Shown one piece after another: positions 59,081 to 64,000 of a stretch of 64,000 bases of DNA. Every line of letters begins with the position of its first letter. Position 1 is the stretch's first letter. The notes beneath the pieces are model-generated. The model ran no database searches. It worked only from the letters and a program-made list of their open reading frames with translations, and was not told the origin of the DNA. Origin of the DNA: Specibacter cremeus (lineage in GTDB: Bacteria > Actinomycetota > Actinomycetes > Actinomycetales > Micrococcaceae); assembly GCF_003946885.1 (NCBI RefSeq), contig NZ_RWKQ01000001.1, positions 58,147-122,146 of the forward strand. The letters are read 5' to 3'. The position numbers and the translations under genes were made by a program.

Positions 59081-60226
59081 TCAAGAAGGATCAAAATCAG
59101 ATAGTCGCTCCCCGAGTCCCAACAGCTCGGCGATGGCAGCGGCCGTCCGGGCCGCGGCCCGCCCGTCGCCGTAGGGGTTCACGGCGTTGGCCATCGCCTC
59201 GAAGCGCGCCGCGTCGTGCAGCAGCCGCTCCACCTCGGTGACGATCCGCTCCTCGTCGGTGCCGATGAGCGCAACCGTGCCGGCCACCACGGCCTCCGGC
59301 CGTTCCGTGTTCTCCCGCATGACCAGCACGGGCTTGCCCAGGCTCGGCGCCTCCTCCTGGACGCCGCCGGAGTCGGTCAGCACCACGTGCGCCAGCGACA
59401 GCAGGCGCGTGAATTCGCCATAGGCCATCGGCTCGGTGACCACTACGTTCGGCAGCCCCTCCAGGGCGGGGAGCACCGCCTCGCGCACCACGGGGTTCTT
59501 GTGCGCCGGCAGCACGATCACCAGGTCCGGCTCCGCGGCGGCAATACGCGCCAGCGCCCGGCCCACGCCGCGCATGGCCTCGCCCTGGTTTTCCCGCCGG
59601 TGCGTGGTGACCAGCAGGACCCGCCGGCCACTGGCGGCCAGCTCTTCCAGCTGCGGATCGGTGAACGGTATCCGCTTGCCGACGGTGGTCAGCAGGGCGT
59701 CGATGACGGTATTGCCGGTCACCACGATGTCTTCCTCGGCCACACCCTCCGCGATCAGATTCGCCTTGCTGGTGCTGGTGGGCGCCAGGTGCAGGCTGGC
59801 GATCTGCGAGGTGATCTTCCGGTTCGCCTCTTCGGGGAAGGGCGAGAATAGGTCTCCCGACCGGAGCCCCGCCTCGGCGTGCACCACCGGAATGCCGCGG
59901 TAGAAGGCGGCGATGGCGGCGGCCGTCGACGTCGTCGTGTCTCCCTGCACCACCACCGCATCCGGTGCAGACTCGGCGAACAGGGCGTCCAGGCCGTTGA
60001 TGGTCCTGGTCATGATGCCCGCCAGGGTCTGGCCGGGCTCCAGGATGTCCAGGTCATGATCCGGGAAGATCCCGAACAGCTCGTTGACCTGGTCCAGCAT
60101 CTCCCGGTGCTGCCCCGTCACGGTCACCACGCACTCGAACTCCGGGGCAGCCTGCAGCGCGGCGATGATGGGTGCCATCTTGATGGCCTCCGGACGTGTG
60201 CCGTAGATGGGCATGATGACGGGCAT
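59081..60226 (-). CDS. wecB: UDP-N-acetylglucosamine 2-epimerase (non-hydrolysing)
   Basis: A 381-residue WecB-type enzyme converting UDP-GlcNAc to UDP-ManNAc. Motifs: PVIMPIYGTRPEAIKMAPII at the start, TGQHREMLDQV near 42, VVVQGDTTTSTAAAIAAFY near 90, VVHAEAGLRSGDLFSPFPEEANRKI near 112 and LLVTTHRRENQG near 208. VLTDSGGVQEEAPSLGKPVLVMRENTERPEAV near 285 is the nucleotide-binding end. ATG 60226 is chosen because GGGGGA lies six bases upstream. Together with wecC it yields UDP-ManNAcA for the surface polymer. Confidence 0.93.
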   Translation of the reverse strand: MPVIMPIYGTRPEAIKMAPIIAALQAAPEFECVVTVTGQHREMLDQVNELFGIFPDHDLDILEPGQTLAGIMTRTINGLDALFAESAPDAVVVQGDTTTSTAAAIAAFYRGIPVVHAEAGLRSGDLFSPFPEEANRKITSQIASLHLAPTSTSKANLIAEGVAEEDIVVTGNTVIDALLTTVGKRIPFTDPQLEELAASGRRVLLVTTHRRENQGEAMRGVGRALARIAAAEPDLVIVLPAHKNPVVREAVLPALEGLPNVVVTEPMAYGEFTRLLSLAHVVLTDSGGVQEEAPSLGKPVLVMRENTERPEAVVAGTVALIGTDEERIVTEVERLLHDAARFEAMANAVNPYGDGRAAARTAAAIAELLGLGERLSDFDPS

Positions 60227-60309
60227 GGATTCCCCCAAGTTGAGTGGCGGTGACCATGAAAGTTTAGCCGACTGCGGGAAGTGAACGATCCGGTGAGCCG
60301 CGACGACGA

Positions 60310-60978
60310 TCAGCGGCCTAGGAACAGGTCCACGAGGATGTTGACGGCGTTCAGCAGGGACTGGCCCTTGGACCGCGAATAGTCGGTGTAGACGATGTCG
60401 ACTGGGTGTTCAACCCAGGCGACCTTCATGCGGGCAACCTGGCCCACGAGTTCAGACGCGTGCGCCATCCGGTTCTGTTTCAGGTGAATCCTTTCGGCGA
60501 CGTTCCGATTGAACGCCCGTAGACCATTGTGAGCGTCGGTCAGCGGCATCCCCGTCGAAAGCCTCGATTGGATCGCCGCCGTCTTCAGCACGAGCCGCTT
60601 CAGAGGCGCAACCTTCGTCCGGTCATCCAAGAACCGAGAACCGAGGACGATGTCTGCCTCCCCACTGCGAACACGCTTCGCCATGCCCAATGCGTCCTCA
60701 ACCTGGTGCTGGCCATCGGCGTCGAACGTGACGATGCAATCAAGTTCAGGGTCCTGCAACGCATACTCAATGCCGGTCTGAAGGCCGGCGCCTTGACCCA
60801 GGTTGACGGGGTGTTGGACGACGACGGCGCCCGCCTCGCGGGCAATTCGCTGGGAGCCGTCGGTGCTTCCGTCATCCACGCACACCACGTAGGGGAAGTC
60901 TTGCAAAAGCCCCGAAACGACGGAGCCGACAACCGTGGCTTCGTTATACATCGGAATGACAACCCAGGTTCGACTCAC
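60310..60978 (-). CDS. GT2 family glycosyltransferase, dolichyl-phosphate-mannose synthase-like
   Basis: A 222-residue GT2 enzyme. The start is VVIPMYNEATVVGSVVSGLLQ, followed by VVCVDDGSTDGSQRIAREAG near 30 and the GT-A donor site VTFDADGQHQVED (D-x-D-x-Q) near 80. GSRFLDDR is near 112, NGLRAFNR is near 140 and the end is LLNAVNILVDLFLGR. There are no membrane helices, unlike long DPM synthases. It may charge a lipid carrier or add a sugar on the cytoplasmic side. GTG 60978 is used. DUF2304 proteins, as at 51486, often accompany this type, though here they are 8 kb apart. Confidence 0.85.
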   Translation of the reverse strand: MSRTWVVIPMYNEATVVGSVVSGLLQDFPYVVCVDDGSTDGSQRIAREAGAVVVQHPVNLGQGAGLQTGIEYALQDPELDCIVTFDADGQHQVEDALGMAKRVRSGEADIVLGSRFLDDRTKVAPLKRLVLKTAAIQSRLSTGMPLTDAHNGLRAFNRNVAERIHLKQNRMAHASELVGQVARMKVAWVEHPVDIVYTDYSRSKGQSLLNAVNILVDLFLGR

Positions 60979-61077
60979 CCCACAAGTATTCCATAGTACA
61001 ACTGCGACCCGCGTCGGACCCGGGTCCGGCAGCGGGCGGGTACCGTGCCCGGAGTACGGTCGCGATAAGGTTAAAGA

Positions 61078-62142
61078 ATGCGAATTCTCAGCGTTGTCGG
61101 GGCACGCCCCCAGTTTGTAAAGCTGGCTCCCATTGCGAAAGCCATGGAAGGCCACGCCGAGCATGTGATCGTCCACACCGGGCAGCACTACGACGAACTG
61201 ATGAGTGACGTGTTCTTCCGCGATCTGGCCATCCCAGAGCCGGACTACAACCTGGCCGTCGGTTCGGGCAAGCACGGAGCGCAGACAGGCGCCATGTTGG
61301 CCGGCCTGGAGAAGGTGTTCGAGGACGCGGCACCCGACGTCGTGTTGGTGTACGGCGATACGAACTCCACGCTCGCCGCCGCCGTGGCCGCGGTCAAGAT
61401 CCACATTCCCGTTGCCCACCTCGAGGCCGGGCTGCGCTCGTTCAACCGGCGCATGCCGGAGGAACACAACCGCGTGCTGACCGACCACGCCTCCGACCTT
61501 CTGCTCTCCCCTTCCCAGGTCGGCATGGACCATCTCGCCGTCGAAGGACTGGCTGACAAGTCGGTGCTGGTTGGGGATGTGATGACGGACGTGCTGTACG
61601 CGGTCCGGGACAAGGTGGCCGCGGAGCACCTGCCCCTGCCAGAGGGCCTGAACGCCGGCGAGTACTACGTGTGTACCATCCACCGACCCGACAACACGGA
61701 CGATCCAGCTCGTCTGGGCGCCATCGTCGACGCGCTGGCGACACTCGACAAGCCGGTGCTGCTGTTGGCCCACCCCCGGCTGCGCGCGCTCGCCGAGAAG
61801 CACGGCATCGACCTGAACGCCGGCTCGCTAACGGCCAGTGCGCCGCTGGCGTACCCGGAACTCGTCAACGCCGTTGCCAACAGCGCCGGCATGGTCACGG
61901 ATTCGGGCGGCCTGCAGAAGGAGGCATTCCTCCTTCGCGTACCGTGCACAACCATCCGCGCAGAAACAGAGTGGGTGGAGACTGTCGAATTGGGCTGGAA
62001 CGTCTTGGTCAATAGTGACCTGTCCGAGCTGGCGACTGCGGTGCAGCGCCCCACACCCGCGCCTACGGACGCCACGCCGTACGGCGACGGCCACGCCGCC
62101 CAGCGCACGGTCGACGCCCTGCTCGAGGCGTTCGGCGGGTAG
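61078..62142 (+). CDS. Second UDP-GlcNAc 2-epimerase-type enzyme
   Basis: A 354-residue non-hydrolysing UDP-sugar 2-epimerase, clearly distinct from the WecB copy nearby. RILSVVGARPQFVKLAPIAKAM at the start, VHTGQHYDELMSDVFF near 31, VVLVYGDTNSTLAAAVAA near 90, VAHLEAGLRSFNRRMPEEHNRVLTDHASDLLLSPS near 112, YVCTIHRPDNTDD near 198, VTDSGGLQKEAFLLRVPCTTIRAETEWVETVE near 278. The last motif (R-x-E-T-E-W-x-E-T) is that of the WbpI/WbpP-region group, which acts on UDP-diacetamido sugars. Leaderless promoter style: TAAGGT (61064-61069) precedes the ATG closely. Confidence 0.87.
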   Translation: MRILSVVGARPQFVKLAPIAKAMEGHAEHVIVHTGQHYDELMSDVFFRDLAIPEPDYNLAVGSGKHGAQTGAMLAGLEKVFEDAAPDVVLVYGDTNSTLAAAVAAVKIHIPVAHLEAGLRSFNRRMPEEHNRVLTDHASDLLLSPSQVGMDHLAVEGLADKSVLVGDVMTDVLYAVRDKVAAEHLPLPEGLNAGEYYVCTIHRPDNTDDPARLGAIVDALATLDKPVLLLAHPRLRALAEKHGIDLNAGSLTASAPLAYPELVNAVANSAGMVTDSGGLQKEAFLLRVPCTTIRAETEWVETVELGWNVLVNSDLSELATAVQRPTPAPTDATPYGDGHAAQRTVDALLEAFGG

Positions 62143-62149
62143 CACCTTC

Positions 62150-62198
62150 GGTGGTTGAGCTTGTCGAAACCACCTGGGTCTCGACAAGCTCGACCACC
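62150..62198. repeat. Hairpin repeat between convergent genes
   Basis: GGTGGTTGAGCTTGTCGA (62150-62167) faces TCGACAAGCTCGACCACC (62181-62198), one mismatch, 13-base centre. The same core recurs at 45649-45680 and partly at 43482-43495, each time between or beside genes, so it is an interspersed palindrome that may also end transcripts from both sides. Confidence 0.7.
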
Positions 62199-62204
62199 GG
62201 CGGC

Positions 62205-63368
62205 CTAGCGCGCCTCCAGCACCTTCAAGGCGGCGATCCGGCCGGACGCGGCCAGTGACCCATTCTCGTTCACCCAAGCAACCCGAGACTCCCGCGACTG
62301 AGCGCCGCCCAGCGTGTCGTCGGCAAGCAGGTCCGCCATGGCATCGGCGACAGCTCTTGGACGGTACGCGGCAGCAATACCCAGCGCTCCGGCGTCAACC
62401 AGGGCCGCACCCTCACCCTGCCCGGAATATAGCACGGGCGTGCCGCAACCGGCAGCGGCATAGACCTTGGTTGGTCTGGCGAAGTCGTAGCCCTGCCCCG
62501 GCTTGATGCTGACCAGGGCTCCCACGGCCCCCCGGATCCAGGCGGCGGCTTGCGCGGGCGGCACCACGCCGCCGAAGTGTACCCGGTCCGGCGCCATGGC
62601 CTCGGCAACCTCGCGTAGGTGCGGCTCGTCGGTGCCCTGTCCGAAGAATCTCACGTCGACGTGGGGATGCGTTTCGTGCAGCAGCGCCAGGGCCTCGATG
62701 AACACGTCGGCGCCCTGCCATTCGCTCATGGTGCCGGTGTAGACGAAGTAGGGACGCTCCGACTCCGCGGCCGGCCCGGACGGTGTGAAAATACCTGTGT
62801 CGACGCCGTTGCCCACCACGGTGATCCGCTCCGCGGCAACGCCGAACTCGGCCACCCTGGCGGCAAAGGGTTCCGAGACGGCGACGACTGCAGCTGCCCG
62901 ACGCAGGACGGTTCCTTCCACGGCACCCAGTATTTTCGGCACGAAGCTGGGGACCGACATGGCGGACAAAGCGTCTGTCCAGATGTCGGCCGCGTAGTAG
63001 ACGTACGGGCGCCGGCGCAGCGCGGACGTGAGCGCGACGGCCAGGCCGGTGGTCGGCGGCGGCTCCGAGACGATCACGTCGGCCCGGCGCGCCAGCAACC
63101 GGAAGAACAGCGGGACGTCAAAGCTCAGGTATTGGACGTAGCCGCGCACATTGCCGCCGGCGTCCCGCAGCACGGGCCAGCGGCTGAGCCGGTACGGCGG
63201 GCGGAAGACCCCCGATCCCTCGGGCGGCCGGGTGGTCACGACCTCCACGTCGGCGCCCTGTTCCACCAGCCCGTCGACGAGGGCCTTCAAGCGGAAGGCC
63301 GCCGCCCCCACCTCCGGCGTGTAGAGCCGGGTGGCGACGACGACCTTCATCCTCGATGACCGTGCCAT
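62205..63368 (-). CDS. GT4 family glycosyltransferase, WbuB-like
   Basis: A 387-residue GT-B enzyme. N-terminal half: MKVVVATRLYTPEVGAAAFRLKALVDGLVEQGADVEVVT, DVIVSEPPPTTGLAV, PYVYYAADIWTDALSAMSV. The C-terminal half starts near 200 (RPYFVYTGTMSEWQGADVFIEALALL). It continues with VDVRFFGQGTDEPHLREVAE and a sugar-nucleotide region GALVSIKPGQGYDFARPTKVYAAAGCGTPVLYSG near 290-320 (K-x-Y-E/A-Y-x-A-x-G-x-P-V). The start ATG overlaps the stop of the upstream oxidoreductase (TAATG), forming an operon. Confidence 0.87.
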   Translation of the reverse strand: MARSSRMKVVVATRLYTPEVGAAAFRLKALVDGLVEQGADVEVVTTRPPEGSGVFRPPYRLSRWPVLRDAGGNVRGYVQYLSFDVPLFFRLLARRADVIVSEPPPTTGLAVALTSALRRRPYVYYAADIWTDALSAMSVPSFVPKILGAVEGTVLRRAAAVVAVSEPFAARVAEFGVAAERITVVGNGVDTGIFTPSGPAAESERPYFVYTGTMSEWQGADVFIEALALLHETHPHVDVRFFGQGTDEPHLREVAEAMAPDRVHFGGVVPPAQAAAWIRGAVGALVSIKPGQGYDFARPTKVYAAAGCGTPVLYSGQGEGAALVDAGALGIAAAYRPRAVADAMADLLADDTLGGAQSRESRVAWVNENGSLAASGRIAALKVLEAR

Positions 63369-64000
63369 TAGGCCGGGATCCTCACGCTTTCACCCGTGCG
63401 CGACGATTCGATGACGGCCTCCGCGACAACCAGGGTGTCCTGGCCCTCGGCCATGGTGACGACGTCGTGGCGCAGCCCGAGCACGGCATCGCGGAACGCC
63501 TCATGCTCGGTGCGCAGCGGCTCTGGCTTCGCGATCGCCAACCGGGTGACATTGCCCTCGGAAACGCCCCGGAACGCGCCGATGGAATCCCACTCGGTGG
63601 CCACCGTGCCGTTTTCGTAGAACGTCAGATCCGCGGTGACCGTGTCGGCCACGAACGCGCCCTTCTCGCCCGTGACGATGGTGAGGCGTTCCTTCATGGG
63701 CGAGAGCCAGTTGACCAGGTGGTTGGTGATGATGCCGTTGGCGAGCTTGCCGGTGGCGGCGACCATGTCCTCGTGCGGGCGGCCGCTGCGCGTCGTCGTC
63801 TGCGCCGTGATCGAGACGAACCGGCTCTGCGCCAGCCACGCGGTCAGGTCGATGTCGTGAGTGCCCAGGTCCTTCACGACGCCGACGTCGGCGATGCGGG
63901 CCGGGAACGGGCCCTGCCGGCGGGTGGCGATCTGGTAGACCTCCCCGAGCTCGCCGTTGGCGATGCGCTTGCGCAATGACTGCAGGGCCGGGTTGAACCG
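63368..64000 (-). CDS. Gfo/Idh/MocA family oxidoreductase (cut by window edge)
   Basis: The 210 C-terminal residues of an NAD(P)-dependent sugar oxidoreductase. The N-terminal Rossmann fold lies beyond base 64000. Visible parts are RFNPALQSLRKRIANGELGEVYQIATRRQGPFPARIADVGVVKDLGTHDIDLTAWLAQSRFVSITAQTTT, with the family's D-x-G-x-H-D-x-D block (here DLGTHDIDL) holding the catalytic His. LTIVTGEKGAFVADTVTADLTFYENG, and a C-terminal HEAFRDAVLG, follow. WbpB/WlbA-like members oxidise UDP-GlcNAcA at C3 for diacetamido-sugar synthesis, which would fit the second epimerase. Confidence 0.87.
   Translation of the reverse strand, partial: RFNPALQSLRKRIANGELGEVYQIATRRQGPFPARIADVGVVKDLGTHDIDLTAWLAQSRFVSITAQTTTRSGRPHEDMVAATGKLANGIITNHLVNWLSPMKERLTIVTGEKGAFVADTVTADLTFYENGTVATEWDSIGAFRGVSEGNVTRLAIAKPEPLRTEHEAFRDAVLGLRHDVVTMAEGQDTLVVAEAVIESSRTGESVRIPA

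Noticed and set aside
42000-64000. Prophage or integrative element
   Set aside because: No integrase, terminase, capsid, transposase or attachment repeat was seen. The content is that of a surface polysaccharide locus.

Overview
The window is high-GC DNA read almost end to end by genes on both strands. It looks like the chromosome of a Micrococcaceae actinobacterium (Arthrobacter or a close relative). Supporting features are the 24-codon actinobacterial ribosomal protein bL37, a SigH/RsrA-type sigma and zinc anti-sigma pair with its own GGAAT-N18-GTT promoter, a SAM-IV riboswitch, a tmRNA whose tag reads ANSKRTDFALAA, the actinobacterial layout of the Tad pilus genes, and many starts placed just downstream of a TANNNT box (leaderless style). 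Species cannot be fixed from sequence reading alone.

Layout. 0-2.5 kb: a GDSL esterase, a DUF4097/PadR pair behind a perfect palindromic operator, and bL37 with a structured leader and terminator. 2.6-6.5 kb: an M20 hydrolase/MFS exporter operon divergent from a double-domain Lrp regulator. 6.5-10.4 kb: a worn accessory stretch with a ParE-like toxin and dubious antitoxin, an acetyltransferase fragment, two YCII proteins, a frameshifted glyoxalase-family gene and a SigJ-like sigma factor. 10.7-17.9 kb: a polysaccharide deacetylase lipoprotein, rsrA-sigH, DoxX, and aroA-rsgA-hisN. 18-22.8 kb: a SAM-IV-controlled class V aminotransferase, a methyltransferase, and mntH-mntR. 22.8-29.3 kb: acyl-CoA synthetase, DUF4193, an HTH/seven-TM pair with a coupled leader ORF, a candidate small RNA, SRPBCC and GNAT proteins.

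29.4-37.3 kb is a conserved housekeeping block on the minus strand: prfB-ftsE-ftsX-M23 peptidase-smpB-ctaG-GH3-ssrA. It joins septal peptidoglycan remodelling (FtsEX plus its hydrolase) to ribosome rescue (SmpB plus tmRNA). It is flanked by two copies of a CTGCGCAG-type intergenic palindrome. 37.3-42 kb is a complete small Tad/Flp pilus operon (tadA, tadB, tadC, pilin, three TadE/TadG-like proteins).

From 42 kb to the right edge lies a cell-surface polysaccharide locus: sugar-nucleotide genes (galE, two different UDP-GlcNAc 2-epimerase-type enzymes, UDP-ManNAc dehydrogenase, a Gfo/Idh oxidoreductase cut by the window edge), glycosyltransferases (GT2 and several GT4), a Wzx-type flippase, a large polytopic membrane glycosyltransferase candidate, an asparagine-synthetase-like enzyme, DUF2304 and DUF6752 proteins, a large secreted GH25 muramidase with three FG-GAP-like blocks, and an apparently 5'-truncated LicD-methyltransferase fusion. 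The wecC-like gene is visibly more AT-rich than its neighbours. No CRISPR array, tRNA, rRNA, prophage or intact insertion sequence was seen.
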